From JADKIH01 sp031417555 (GTDB lineage: Bacteria; Bacteroidota; Bacteroidia; AKYH767-A; 2013-40CM-41-45): 64,000 nt of DNA. Below are positions 53,436 to 63,079 of the stretch, in pieces. Numbering within the stretch: the first letter of the stretch is position 1; each line of letters opens with the position of its first letter. The position numbers were made by a program, and so were the translations under genes. The DNA is taken from assembly GCA_031417555.1 (NCBI GenBank), contig JANOVV010000075.1, positions 1 through 64,000 on the forward strand, read 5' to 3'. The notes under the pieces are model-generated. The model was given only the letters and a program-made list of their open reading frames with translations, was not told where the DNA came from and did not search any database.

Positions 53436-55034
53436 ATGAAAAAGGCGATATGTTTGGTGTTTATTTTATTTTTAATTTATAATGCAAAAGCCCAAAATAA
53501 ATATTGGATTACTTTTTCGGACAAGGCGGGTGTAACTTTTGATGCGTATTCATATTTTAACGAAAGAGCGATAAGCCAAAGAGTTGAAAATAATATTTCC
53601 TTATCAGACAGTACCGATTTTCCAATTAACCCATTTTACCTTTCAAAGATTATTGAAAACTCTGATTCGACTTCCTGGTCCAGCCGCTGGCTAAATGGTG
53701 TTGCTGTTTTCACCACACCAGAAAAACTAAAAACCATTTCCGGATTTTATTTTGTGAAAGAAACTTATCCAATGATGTCAGAAGCAAAACAAGCATCAAT
53801 TTCAGATAATCCGATTTCTAAAATTAATTCCAAAGATCTGGCACTTCTCCATTTTCAAACCCAGCGCATGCAGGGCGACTCTTTTGCAACCCACAACTTC
53901 GATGGTAGTGGTATTCGCATTGCTGTTTTTGATGTAGGCTTTCCGGATGTAGATAAAAATCCGGCATTTGCACATTTGCGTGACGGAAAGAAAATTATTG
54001 CAACGTATGATTTTATTAAGCACACAGAAAATGTTTACAAGAGCCATTGGCACGGCACAGCAACTCTATCCTGTATAGGAGGAAAAATTGATTCAATAAA
54101 CATAGGTCTCGCGACCGGCGCCGAATTTTTTCTTGCCCGAACAGAAAAATCAATAAGCGAAGTTTATTCAGAAGAAGAAAATTGGCTTGCAGCAGCCGAA
54201 TGGGCCGATCGGCAGGGAGTAAATATTATCAGCAGTTCATTGGGATACACCAATCGCAGATATTTTAACAATCAAATGGACGGACACACCAGCCTTGTTT
54301 CCCGCGCAGCAACTATTGCAGCATCAAAAGGAATATTAGTAATTAACGCTGCCGGCAACGAAGGAGGAGACTCGTGGCATACAATAGATACACCGGGCGA
54401 TGCGGACAGTGTTCTCACCGTTGGAGGGACAGACCCGGCGACAGACATGCATATTTATTTCAGTTCGTTTGGCCCCACAAGCGATGGCAGACTTAAGCCG
54501 AATGTTTGCGCTCTTGGGGATGTAATTGCAGCCCGCAAGAACGGTTTATCAGAAGTTACGGGTACATCTTTTTCTACTCCGCTGGTTGCTGGTTTTGCCG
54601 CCTGTGCATGGCAGTCACATCGCAAGTGGACAAACATGGATTTGTTTAATGCCATTGAAAAATCATCACACCTCTATCCTTATTTTGATTATGCACATGG
54701 ATTCGGCATACCACAGGCAGGAAAAATTCTTTCTGAAGAAAAATTAGTGGAGCCAACTTTTGATTTCGTTGTTATTAATAATGAGGTAAAAATAATTTTG
54801 AGAGAACAGTTTTCTTATTCCGAAGAAGAAACATTGCTGGGTTATAATGCCAGAAGGAATTTTTATTATAAAGTAGAAGACAGAGATGGAAAGATGAAAA
54901 ACTACTCCGTTTTACTCGCAGATAGAAAAGAAATGTTGCACGTATTTGTAGAAGACTTTCAGCCCGGGGATGTTTTAACAGTACATTTTGAAGGCTACAC
55001 TAACACCCTAGACTTTCCGCAGGAAATCAAATAA
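53436..55034 (+). CDS. secreted subtilisin-like (S8) serine peptidase
   Basis: The 532-residue protein has a signal peptide (1-20, ending NAKAQ) and a propeptide-like region (about 21-155). The subtilisin domain follows, with D166 (IAVFDVGF), H206 (HWHGTAT), N308 (NAAGNEGG) and S378 (GTSFSTP) in the expected order. About 95 further residues form a beta domain. No T9SS sorting domain is visible, so it may remain periplasmic or be secreted by another route. Its neighbour M28 aminopeptidase would complement an endopeptidase in peptide use. Confidence 0.94.
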   Translation: MKKAICLVFILFLIYNAKAQNKYWITFSDKAGVTFDAYSYFNERAISQRVENNISLSDSTDFPINPFYLSKIIENSDSTSWSSRWLNGVAVFTTPEKLKTISGFYFVKETYPMMSEAKQASISDNPISKINSKDLALLHFQTQRMQGDSFATHNFDGSGIRIAVFDVGFPDVDKNPAFAHLRDGKKIIATYDFIKHTENVYKSHWHGTATLSCIGGKIDSINIGLATGAEFFLARTEKSISEVYSEEENWLAAAEWADRQGVNIISSSLGYTNRRYFNNQMDGHTSLVSRAATIAASKGILVINAAGNEGGDSWHTIDTPGDADSVLTVGGTDPATDMHIYFSSFGPTSDGRLKPNVCALGDVIAARKNGLSEVTGTSFSTPLVAGFAACAWQSHRKWTNMDLFNAIEKSSHLYPYFDYAHGFGIPQAGKILSEEKLVEPTFDFVVINNEVKIILREQFSYSEEETLLGYNARRNFYYKVEDRDGKMKNYSVLLADRKEMLHVFVEDFQPGDVLTVHFEGYTNTLDFPQEIK

Positions 55035-55043
55035 ACAAATCAG

Positions 55044-55739
55044 ATGAAACAAAACATTTTAATTTTATTGTTAGTTTTTTTTACTTTATCATCGACTGCA
55101 CAAACAATTCTTCTCTCGGTAGATAACACCAATGAGAAAGTCACAGAAGTTGGTCCCAACCTAAAAAGGCACAACCAAATTTTTTTTCGCTTAGGTTTAG
55201 TTGAAGGAAGTGATAAACCGGGAGCACGAATTGTTTTCGGGAAATCAACCGATTTTGCTTTTGGGTTTAGAAAAAAATATAAAATCAGTTCGTTATATTC
55301 TTTTGGCTTCGAAACAGAGCTTCAGTCGCGCAACTATAAATTTAAACAGACCGCAGAAAAAATATTTCCGGACACCATAATTAATAAATCACAATCATTG
55401 AATTATGGCAATCTTGGACTAGGATTTTATAACCGGTTTAATTTTGATCCGCACCGGGGCAATTTTCTAGGTACTTTTCTGGACCTCGGAATTGTTGGAA
55501 GCTGGCATTTTGGTACCCATGAGTTTTCCGAAAACGAATTATCAAACGGAACTACAGAAACCAAAATGATAAGTGATCTTGACTATGTGAAAAAACTAAG
55601 TGCAAGTGCATATGCCCGAATCGGTTTTAGCCATATTTCAATCTTTAGCTCTTATAGACTTACAGAACTTTTTAAAAAGTCCTATAAATATCCCGCCTTA
55701 CCCCGATTGGTTGTTGGTATTGAGCTTTCTGCTTTTTGA
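55044..55739 (+). CDS. exported barrel-like protein of unknown function
   Basis: The 231-residue protein has a signal peptide (about 1-20, ending STAQ) and alternating aromatic strands with short turns (FFRLGLVEGS, YSFGFETELQSRNYKF, LNYGNLGLGFYNRFNF, LVVGIELSAF). It resembles a small outer-membrane beta-barrel ending in a terminal aromatic residue. I do not recognise a named family. It begins 9 bp after the S8 peptidase and closes the operon. Confidence 0.7.
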   Translation: MKQNILILLLVFFTLSSTAQTILLSVDNTNEKVTEVGPNLKRHNQIFFRLGLVEGSDKPGARIVFGKSTDFAFGFRKKYKISSLYSFGFETELQSRNYKFKQTAEKIFPDTIINKSQSLNYGNLGLGFYNRFNFDPHRGNFLGTFLDLGIVGSWHFGTHEFSENELSNGTTETKMISDLDYVKKLSASAYARIGFSHISIFSSYRLTELFKKSYKYPALPRLVVGIELSAF

Positions 55740-55829
55740 TTTTTTTCATGGAAGGGTTATGAACATGTCAAGTTAATAAACTCGTTTTTTGAGTTTTTAG
55801 TTAAGCAACCTTTACCACTCCGATTAAGT

Positions 55830-55837
55830 TAAATTTG
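55830..55837 (+). promoter_or_regulatory. promoter-like -7 element before the small gene at 55863
   Basis: TAAATTTG matches TAnnTTTG and lies 25 bp upstream of the start codon. No TTG at the normal distance is present, so only the -7 half is supported. Confidence 0.3.
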
Positions 55838-55862
55838 TTGTAAAGTCAAAATCAAACCAATT

Positions 55863-56105
55863 ATGTCTTTGACCAGAGAACAACAACGAGACCTCAATCA
55901 AATTAGTGAATACTTTAAAAAAATTGAAACGATTACCATTGACGACTCTATTGATTTGGATGTATTTGTAACAGAATACAATGAAAATGGTTTTTCAATT
56001 TATGCCACCGAAAAAATCCGTTTCAAGACCAATAGTGATAAGCGGAAAAATATTTTTGAAAAATCTACCGCTGTAAAACAAACAATCCCGAACAAAAGCC
56101 AATAA
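55863..56105 (+). CDS. small hydrophilic hypothetical protein
   Basis: The 80-residue protein is charged, with a helix (LTREQQRDLNQISEYFKKIE), a beta stretch (IDLDVFVTEYNENGFSIYA) and a basic tail. It matches no family I know. It has a plausible -7 promoter element 25 bp upstream and a strong terminator just downstream, which makes it a neat single-gene unit and supports that it is real. Confidence 0.65.
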   Translation: MSLTREQQRDLNQISEYFKKIETITIDDSIDLDVFVTEYNENGFSIYATEKIRFKTNSDKRKNIFEKSTAVKQTIPNKSQ

Positions 56106-56133
56106 CATTATCTATATATCAAACAATTAATTA

Positions 56134-56156
56134 CCCTCGAATTGCGAGGGTTTTTT
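56134..56156 (+). terminator. rho-independent terminator
   Basis: CCCTCG (56134-56139) pairs with CGAGGG (56145-56150) around AATTG and is followed by six T. It ends the small gene at 55863-56105 and separates it from nuoL. Confidence 0.88.
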
Positions 56157-56193
56157 ATTTTTAATAAACGGGAAGGTGACTATAATAATCATG

Positions 56194-56223
56194 TTGCCGA
56201 TTGCCGATTAAGTTTTACTTTTG
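56194..56223 (+). promoter_or_regulatory. candidate promoter of nuoLMN
   Basis: TTG at 56194-56196, a 19-bp spacer and TACTTTTG at 56216-56223 is an exact match to the Bacteroidota consensus. It lies 17 bp upstream of the nuoL ATG and just past a terminator, so nuoLMN appears to be transcribed on its own. Confidence 0.58.
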
Positions 56224-56240
56224 CCATCTATTTTTAATAA

Positions 56241-58136
56241 ATGCTACAAAACGCCTGGCTCATACTTGTTTTTCCACTCATCGGATTTCTTTTGATTGGC
56301 CTGGGTAAAACATTTTTCAAAAACAGTACAGCCGGGATCTTTGCTTCGCTCACTATTTTAGCCTCATTTATTTATTCTGCTCTTGTCTTTTTTGAACTAC
56401 CGGAGACCGGAATAACACTACACCTCTTCAATTGGATACACTCCGGAAACCTTTCAATTCCCTTTTCTATACTGATCGACAGAATATCAATTATAATGTT
56501 GTTGATAATTACTGGCGTTGGTTTTTTAATACACGTATATTCTATTGGATACATGAAAGGCGACGATGGTTATACACGCTTCTTCTCCTACCTTAACCTC
56601 TTCGTATTTTTTATGTTACTTCTCGTCCTAGGAGCTGATTACATAGTGCTTTTTGCAGGATGGGAGGGCGTAGGTCTTTGTTCATATTTACTAATCGGTT
56701 TCTGGTTTAAGAACAACTCTTATAATAATGCGGCGAATAAGGCTTTTATAATGAACCGCATTGGAGATCTTGGTTTTCTTCTGGGCATCATTCTTATTTA
56801 CGTAACATTTGGATCAACATCGTTCAGTATTGTTTTTGATTCAGCGGCCTCATTTGGAAATAACGATACAATCATTGTTGCAATAACCCTTCTGCTGTTT
56901 ATCGGCGCCATGGGAAAAAGTGCACAAATCCCCCTCTACACATGGCTTCCAGATGCCATGGCAGGACCAACACCCGTTTCCGCACTCATTCACGCCGCAA
57001 CGATGGTAACCGCAGGAGTATATATGGTCGTCAGATCAAACATACTTTATTCACTTGCTCCATTTACACTTCATTTTATTGCAATTATCGGAACAGCCAC
57101 CGCGATTTTTGCAGCAATAATTGCAATGGCTCAAACGGACATTAAAAAAGTCCTTGCTTATTCAACAGTGTCTCAGCTTGGATATATGTTTGTTGCTCTT
57201 GGTGCAGGAGCTTATTCAACAGCGCTGTTTCATGTTACCACACACGCTTTTTTTAAAGCTCTCCTTTTCCTGGCGGCAGGAAGTGTAATTCACGCTATGA
57301 GCGGTGAACAAAACATCGGCAAAATGGGCGGGCTTCGTAAAAAACTTCCTATTACATTTATGGTATTTTTAATTGGAACCATTGCTATTAGCGGCCTTCC
57401 TCCTTTCGCAGGCTTTTTCTCTAAAGACGAAATACTAGCCAAGGTTTGGATTCAATATCCCATCCTTTTTGTAATTCTTTCCATTACTTCTATAATGACA
57501 GCCATTTATATGTTCCGTGTTTTATTTCTTACATTTTACGGAAACTTCCGCGGAACACTTGAGCAAGAACATCATCTCCACGAATCACCACGCGTGATGA
57601 CAATGCCGCTAATATTTCTGGCTTTGTTATCTGTTGTCGGAGGATTTTTAGGATTGCCTCCGATTACCGGCGCTGTTCATTTGTTTGATCATTATTTACA
57701 TTCATATGTATCATTCCCATCTTCATTAATTGAGAATGAAGCCTCTCATCTTTTCGAATGGTCGCTTATAATCGTATCAATAATTGTTTTGGTTTTATGT
57801 ATTGTTTACACATATCGTCGTTTTGCCGTAAAACAAATCTTGATTCCTGAACAAGAATCTCAACAAAACGGATTGGTTCGCATAGCAAACAATAAATTTT
57901 ATATTGATGAATTATATGAAAGTATTATTGTAAAACCCCTTTCATCAATCGGTAGTTTCTTTTACAAAATAATTGATATTAAATTAATTGACGGACTCGT
58001 AAATTCGGTCAGCAAAGGCCTAACAGCCGGTTCGGGTGTCATGCGGCTTATGCAATCGGGCTATGTCGGTTTTTATATTTTTGCAATGGTTTTTGGAATC
58101 ATAGCCATTTTACTTTTTAATCTCATTTTAAACTAA
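56241..58136 (+). CDS. nuoL: NADH-quinone oxidoreductase subunit L
   Basis: The 631-residue membrane protein has the antiporter-like core with GWEGVGLCSYLLIGFW, the segment IPLYTWLPDAMAGPTPVSAL with HAATMVTAGVYM, and AYSTVSQLGYM. The long C-terminal extension expected of NuoL, which forms the lateral helix, is present. It is one of the proton-pumping subunits of complex I. It is 9 bp upstream of nuoM, and the three genes L-M-N form an operon with their own promoter. NuoA-K are not adjacent. Confidence 0.96.
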   Translation: MLQNAWLILVFPLIGFLLIGLGKTFFKNSTAGIFASLTILASFIYSALVFFELPETGITLHLFNWIHSGNLSIPFSILIDRISIIMLLIITGVGFLIHVYSIGYMKGDDGYTRFFSYLNLFVFFMLLLVLGADYIVLFAGWEGVGLCSYLLIGFWFKNNSYNNAANKAFIMNRIGDLGFLLGIILIYVTFGSTSFSIVFDSAASFGNNDTIIVAITLLLFIGAMGKSAQIPLYTWLPDAMAGPTPVSALIHAATMVTAGVYMVVRSNILYSLAPFTLHFIAIIGTATAIFAAIIAMAQTDIKKVLAYSTVSQLGYMFVALGAGAYSTALFHVTTHAFFKALLFLAAGSVIHAMSGEQNIGKMGGLRKKLPITFMVFLIGTIAISGLPPFAGFFSKDEILAKVWIQYPILFVILSITSIMTAIYMFRVLFLTFYGNFRGTLEQEHHLHESPRVMTMPLIFLALLSVVGGFLGLPPITGAVHLFDHYLHSYVSFPSSLIENEASHLFEWSLIIVSIIVLVLCIVYTYRRFAVKQILIPEQESQQNGLVRIANNKFYIDELYESIIVKPLSSIGSFFYKIIDIKLIDGLVNSVSKGLTAGSGVMRLMQSGYVGFYIFAMVFGIIAILLFNLILN

Positions 58137-58145
58137 TCCGGAAAA

Positions 58146-59612
58146 ATGCTAACCCTGCTTATTTTTTTCCCTTTAATCGCAGCTCTTTTAACTGCGGCTT
58201 CAGGTAAACAGGCCGGAAGAAATGCTTTTATTTTTGCTTTGATCGAATTAATTATATCGATCGCCATGATAATTCAATTTATTCCAACTGATGGATTCCA
58301 ATTTTCTCAAAACATTTCATGGGTAAGCTCACTCGGTATCAGATATAATGTCGGTCTTGATGGCATTAGTATTTTGCTTGTGTTATTAACAACCTTCCTT
58401 GTTCCTGTTATTTTACTATCCTCCTTCAACCGTGAATATAAAAACCCGGCACTTTTTTATTCGCTAATACTGTTTATGCAATTTGCGTTGATTGGAGTTT
58501 TTTCTGCTCTCGATGGCTTTTTATTTTATGTGTTTTGGGAACTCGCTCTAATTCCAATTTATCTTATTTGTTTAATTTGGGGCGGACAAGACAGATTTAG
58601 AATAACACTTAAGTTTTTTATTTATACACTCTTCGGAAGTCTGCTCATGCTTGTTGCTTTAATCTGGCTTTGGTATCAAACTCCGGGAACACACACCTTT
58701 GATCTTGCAACATTTTATTCATTAAATCTATCATCGTCGCAACAGAGCTGGATATTCTGGGCACTTTTTCTTGCCTTTGCTATTAAGATGCCGATTTTTC
58801 CATTTCACACATGGCAACCCGACACCTATGTTGATTCACCAACACCGGGAACAATGTTGCTTAGTGGAATTATGTTAAAGATGGGAATTTATGGCGTTCT
58901 GCGCTGGCTCTTACCAATTGTACCGCAAGCCGCAGATACCTGGGGACTAACGGTAATTGTTTTATCGGTCGCCGGAATTATTTACGCATCTTTAATCGCC
59001 ATGGTACAAAAAGATTTTAAACGACTAATTGCTTATTCATCCATTGCCCATGTCGGCCTAATCTCTGCAGGAATTTTTAGTCTTACATACCAGGGAATAC
59101 AGGGCGGCGTAATTCAAATGGTCAGCCACGGAATTGTTGTCGTCGGTCTGTTTTTTATTGCAGAAATTATTAATTCCCGAATGGAAACCAGAGACATGAA
59201 TAAGCTGGGCGGAATAAGAAATCATGCACAACAGTTCTCCACTTATTTTTTTATAATTCTTTTGGCTTCAGTAGCTCTTCCTTTAACCAGTGGTTTCGTT
59301 GGAGAGTTTCTTTTAATAAACGGAATCTTTCAATACAATCCCATTGTTGCGGGCATTGCCGGTCTTACAATTATTCTCGGAGCCGTTTATATGTTCCGCG
59401 CATTTCAGAAAATATCGCTTGGCGAATCCAATAATCACACGATAAAATTCACCGATTTAAACACAAGAGAAAAAAGCGTTTTAATTCCACTTGTAATTAT
59501 GATTTTTTGGATTGGTATTTATCCGGACACAATATTAAACATAGCAGGACCATCCGTAGAAGCGCTTCAAAAAGCAATACTGCATGCTGCCGAAGCAACA
59601 ATGATTAAATAA
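58146..59612 (+). CDS. nuoM: NADH-quinone oxidoreductase subunit M
   Basis: The 488-residue membrane protein has the NuoM features YNVGLDGISILLV near the N-terminus, FYVFWELALIPIYLI with the conserved glutamate, and PIFPFHTWQPDTYVDSPTPG. AYSSIAHVGLI contains the lysine/histidine channel region. It is the second proton-pumping subunit of this operon, 9 bp from each neighbour. Size and motifs favour complex I over Mrp-type antiporters. Confidence 0.96.
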   Translation: MLTLLIFFPLIAALLTAASGKQAGRNAFIFALIELIISIAMIIQFIPTDGFQFSQNISWVSSLGIRYNVGLDGISILLVLLTTFLVPVILLSSFNREYKNPALFYSLILFMQFALIGVFSALDGFLFYVFWELALIPIYLICLIWGGQDRFRITLKFFIYTLFGSLLMLVALIWLWYQTPGTHTFDLATFYSLNLSSSQQSWIFWALFLAFAIKMPIFPFHTWQPDTYVDSPTPGTMLLSGIMLKMGIYGVLRWLLPIVPQAADTWGLTVIVLSVAGIIYASLIAMVQKDFKRLIAYSSIAHVGLISAGIFSLTYQGIQGGVIQMVSHGIVVVGLFFIAEIINSRMETRDMNKLGGIRNHAQQFSTYFFIILLASVALPLTSGFVGEFLLINGIFQYNPIVAGIAGLTIILGAVYMFRAFQKISLGESNNHTIKFTDLNTREKSVLIPLVIMIFWIGIYPDTILNIAGPSVEALQKAILHAAEATMIK

Positions 59613-59621
59613 TAGAAAGAC

Positions 59622-60989
59622 GTGAATACTCTAATAACTCTCGGCATTCTTGGCTTGCTCGGCCTCCTCTCGGAAATATTTAATTTCAAAAAGATTTTAT
59701 TACCTCTGGTTTTTGTAGGATTGACAATTGCACTGATTTTCTCTCTGAATGACTGGAATACCAATTATACTTATTTCAATAAAATGGTTGTCTTCGATAA
59801 CTATTCACTGGCCTTTACTTCATTGATAATTTTTATTTCAATCGTTTGGTTTGCGATCTCACCGGTATTTTTTCACGAACCCTCAAGTGAAAGCGATCAT
59901 TTCGTATTGATTATTTTTTCACTTATCGGCGGAGTAATTATGACATCGTTTAGTAATATGATTATGCTTTTTCTCGGAATAGAAATACTATCTATCTCTA
60001 TGTATATCCTTGCCGGAAGTAATAAATCCTCCTTGTCTTCAAACGAGGCCGCATTAAAATATTTTTTGATGGGAGCTTTTGCAACTTGTTTTCTTCTATT
60101 TGGAATTGCACTTGTATACGGCCAAACCGCATCTTTCAATTTGAATGAAATATCAAATGCATTTTCACAAAAAACCGGAAATCAAACGATGGTTTATGCC
60201 GGAATTTTTATGATGATGATTGCAATGTTATTTAAAGTTTCCGCTGTTCCTTTTCATTTCTGGGCGCCCGATGTTTATCAGGGTTCTCCAACGGTGGTCA
60301 CAGCTTATATGTCAACGGTTGTTAAAACAGTTGCCTTTGCTGCCTTCTTAAAACTTTTTATGACATCTTTCAGTGGGCTTGAATCGGTTTGGTCATCAAC
60401 CTTGTGGATTGTTTCTGCAGCAACAATATTAATCGGAAACATTACCGCTGTTTATCAAACAAATTTCAAAAGAATGCTTGCATATTCTAGCATTTCTCAT
60501 GCAGGCTATATGATACTCGCTGTTCTTGCAATGAATAATTTGTCATCAAACTCATTGTTGTTTTATACAATTGCTTATTCTGTTTCTTCCATTACATCAT
60601 TTGCTGTTTTACTCATTGTAAACAAAAGTATTGGAAGCGAATCTATCGAGTCTTTTTATGGACTCGGCCGGCGAAACCCACTATTGGCCATTGTAATTAC
60701 AATTGCAATGTTGTCACTTGCAGGCATTCCCCCTACCGCGGGGTTTTTTGCCAAGTATTATATTTTTTCTGCAGCAGTTCAAAACAATTATACAAATCTT
60801 GTTTTGATTGCAATTATTGGTTCCCTGATAGGAGTGTTTTATTATTTTCGAATCATCATCGCATTGTTCAGAGAAAAAGAAGCACAAAAAATTGATTTAA
60901 ATTTTGGATTTCAAACGGTTTTGATTCTTACAACAATTATTGCTCTTACTCTTGGTATTTTACCCGGACTTGTGGCCGGTCTCTTGTAA
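59622..60989 (+). CDS. nuoN: NADH-quinone oxidoreductase subunit N
   Basis: The 455-residue membrane protein starts with a GTG at 59622 and has the NuoN motifs GIEILSISMYILAG, VPFHFWAPDVYQGSPT and LAYSSISHAGYM. It ends TLGILPGLVAGLL. It completes the L-M-N set of antiporter-like subunits. No terminator was found directly downstream; the next 560 bp hold no gene. Confidence 0.95.
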   Translation: MNTLITLGILGLLGLLSEIFNFKKILLPLVFVGLTIALIFSLNDWNTNYTYFNKMVVFDNYSLAFTSLIIFISIVWFAISPVFFHEPSSESDHFVLIIFSLIGGVIMTSFSNMIMLFLGIEILSISMYILAGSNKSSLSSNEAALKYFLMGAFATCFLLFGIALVYGQTASFNLNEISNAFSQKTGNQTMVYAGIFMMMIAMLFKVSAVPFHFWAPDVYQGSPTVVTAYMSTVVKTVAFAAFLKLFMTSFSGLESVWSSTLWIVSAATILIGNITAVYQTNFKRMLAYSSISHAGYMILAVLAMNNLSSNSLLFYTIAYSVSSITSFAVLLIVNKSIGSESIESFYGLGRRNPLLAIVITIAMLSLAGIPPTAGFFAKYYIFSAAVQNNYTNLVLIAIIGSLIGVFYYFRIIIALFREKEAQKIDLNFGFQTVLILTTIIALTLGILPGLVAGLL

Positions 60990-61551
60990 ATTTTATTTTC
61001 AAATATTGTTTTTGATTTCCGTTGCGTTAAAAACCCAACGTTAGTTAAATAAAACGCAATGAGCGCGAAGATGCGCGAAGTTTCGCAACGTACAAATGAT
61101 TTTTATTGTGTAATTATTTTACTAAAAGATTCCAGGCAGTAATGTGCATTAATGCGGTATTTTAAAAAACACAGCATCCTTTATAAGCCCGACTTAGAAC
61201 ACCTTGTTCAAAAATGATCCCAACTCACTAATTAGTAATAACATGCATATAAATTGCAGCTTTTTATGTTCATAAAACAACATTCTATTTAATTACGTTT
61301 TTATCTGTTACGCAAGGTTTCTTTAATATAACTTCGTAATATCATCTGAATTGTTCATTTTTACGATCTACATTAAGCTAAAAATCAACAGATCCGTGTC
61401 ATTATTCGGTTAAATCCACCAATACGGTTTTGGATTTAATCAGAATTTCCTATTATTGTCGTCCCGAAAAAAAGGGGCATGAAATTTCTTTGATTAATCA
61501 TACGTTTCATGTAGAAATTAAATATTCTTATAACCAACTAACAGTATAAAC
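60990..61551. other. intergenic region with repeat elements
   Basis: About 560 bp without a visible gene or RNA. It contains an inverted repeat (61020-61028 with 61053-61061, imperfect) and the GCG-rich repeat at 61053-61091. The right part, upstream of the ExbB gene, is AT-rich. No clear TAnnTTTG promoter was found. Confidence 0.5.
61053..61091. repeat. GCG-rich intergenic repeat, copy B
   Basis: AACGCAATGAGCGCGAAGAT followed by GCGCGAAGTTTCGCAACG resembles the word series at 47793-47838. Both lie downstream of plus-strand genes in intergenic DNA. A weaker relative (AACGCAAAG...ATCGCAAAGCAACG) is at 36306-36336. Confidence 0.5.
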
Positions 61552-62364
61552 ATGAGCAAATCAGAAGCAAAAGGAAGCAGCAACTTTAAAGCACTACTAG
61601 CAGCACTCGTTATTCCAATAGCCGTTTTCATTGGCTACCTAATCTGGAAATTTGTATTGGGTGATCCATCAGGCTTTGAAGGTGGAGACATTGAAAAAAA
61701 CCCGCTTCCCAATCATATCCTTGCGATGATGTATAAAGGAGGAATCATTGTGCCTATATTAATTGGCGCATTTATAACTGTTGTAACATTTACCATTGAA
61801 CGCTTTATAACTATTAATAAGTCTAAGGGCTCCGGACGCATCGAAGTTTTTATTCAACGCATACGTTCTTTAATGACAAGCGGAGATCTTAATGCTGCAC
61901 AAGCGGAGTGTGACAAACAAGGTGGGTCCATTGCCAATGTTGTTGTTGCGGGCATAACCATGTTCCGTCAGATGGAAGCAGACAAGGAGCTTGATAAAGA
62001 AAGAAAAATTTTAGCTATTCAAAAAGAACTTGAAGAAGCAACAACACTCGAGCTCCCAATGCTATCTAAAAATCTTGTAATTATTTCAACCATAGCTTCA
62101 ATTTCTACACTCTTGGGACTTTTAGGAACTGTAATCGGTATGATTCGCGCCTTTTCGGCCCTGGCTACTGCCGGTGCCCCGGATGCCGTTGCTCTTTCAA
62201 ATGGTATTTCTGAAGCCCTTATTAATACCGCTCTTGGTATTGGTACTTCTGCACTCGCAATTATTATGTACAACTTCTTCACAAGCCGCATAGACAGCAT
62301 TACTTATGGTATTGATGAAGCAGGTTATAGCATCGTACAATCTTTTGCGGCACGCAGCAAATAA
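61552..62364 (+). CDS. exbB: ExbB/TolQ/MotA-family proton channel subunit
   Basis: The 270-residue protein has membrane helices at about 15-35, 60-82, 175-200 and 220-245. The conserved channel segment TLLGLLGTVIGMIRAFSALA is followed by ISEALINTALGIGTSALAIIMYNFF. It would form the pentameric proton channel around ExbD and energise TonB. It is longer than E. coli ExbB at the N-terminus by one extra helix, typical of Bacteroidota. It is the first gene of a cluster with two ExbD genes and TonB. Confidence 0.93.
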   Translation: MSKSEAKGSSNFKALLAALVIPIAVFIGYLIWKFVLGDPSGFEGGDIEKNPLPNHILAMMYKGGIIVPILIGAFITVVTFTIERFITINKSKGSGRIEVFIQRIRSLMTSGDLNAAQAECDKQGGSIANVVVAGITMFRQMEADKELDKERKILAIQKELEEATTLELPMLSKNLVIISTIASISTLLGLLGTVIGMIRAFSALATAGAPDAVALSNGISEALINTALGIGTSALAIIMYNFFTSRIDSITYGIDEAGYSIVQSFAARSK

Positions 62365-62426
62365 TCATCAAAACAATTTTCTTTTATGGAAATTGAATAA
62401 GATGTGTATCTAAACATTCCATTCCG

Positions 62427-63047
62427 ATGCCAAAGATCAAAGTACCCAAAAAAACTCCTTCTCTGGATATGACCCCAATGGTCGATCTGGCATTCCTATT
62501 GGTTACTTTTTTTATGTTAACAACAAAATTTCGTCCCGACGAACCGGTAATTGTGGATCAACCATCCTCTGTAAGCGACATTCCGCTACCCGACAAGGGG
62601 GTGATAATGCTTACCGTAGATTCAAAAGGAAGAGTTTTTATTAACGTAGAGGGCCAGCCATTAAGAAAAGATCTCTTAGAGCGCGTGGGAAAACAATTCA
62701 ATCAAACATTTGATGAAAAGCAATTAAAACGATTTTCTATTCTGGCCTCTGTTGGAATGCCGTCCGGTCAATTAAAAGCATACCTCGACGCCGATGATGA
62801 CGGAAGGAGAAAGATGAATGCTGCAACAGCCGGAATACCTATCGACTCCACCAATAATGAATTGGCTATTTGGGTTAATTCGGCTCGTAATGCCGCACCC
62901 CGTTTTAGCATTGCCATCAAGGGTGATAGAGATGCAGACATTCCTACTATAAAAAGAGTCATTTCAATTCTTCAGGATAATAAAGCGAATCGATTTGCAT
63001 TAATTACAAATCTTGAAGGGGCTCCCGAAGTATCAAAAACACAATAA
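62427..63047 (+). CDS. exbD: biopolymer transporter ExbD, copy 1
   Basis: The 206-residue protein has the ExbD signature LDMTPMVDLAFLLVTFFMLT (14-33) with the essential aspartate D22 in the single membrane helix. A periplasmic domain follows. It is about 60 residues longer than E. coli ExbD because of an insertion in the periplasmic domain (about 95-150). It works with ExbB to convert proton flow into TonB movement. It follows ExbB by 62 bp and precedes a second ExbD by 32 bp. Confidence 0.95.
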   Translation: MPKIKVPKKTPSLDMTPMVDLAFLLVTFFMLTTKFRPDEPVIVDQPSSVSDIPLPDKGVIMLTVDSKGRVFINVEGQPLRKDLLERVGKQFNQTFDEKQLKRFSILASVGMPSGQLKAYLDADDDGRRKMNAATAGIPIDSTNNELAIWVNSARNAAPRFSIAIKGDRDADIPTIKRVISILQDNKANRFALITNLEGAPEVSKTQ

Positions 63048-63079
63048 ATAGTAAGAACATCGTTTATTAATAAAAGTTA

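Noticed and set aside
56241..60989. Three antiporter-like genes considered as an Mrp-type antiporter
   Set aside because: Order and sizes (631, 488 and 455 residues) and the motifs fit NuoL, NuoM and NuoN, and the small Mrp subunits are missing.
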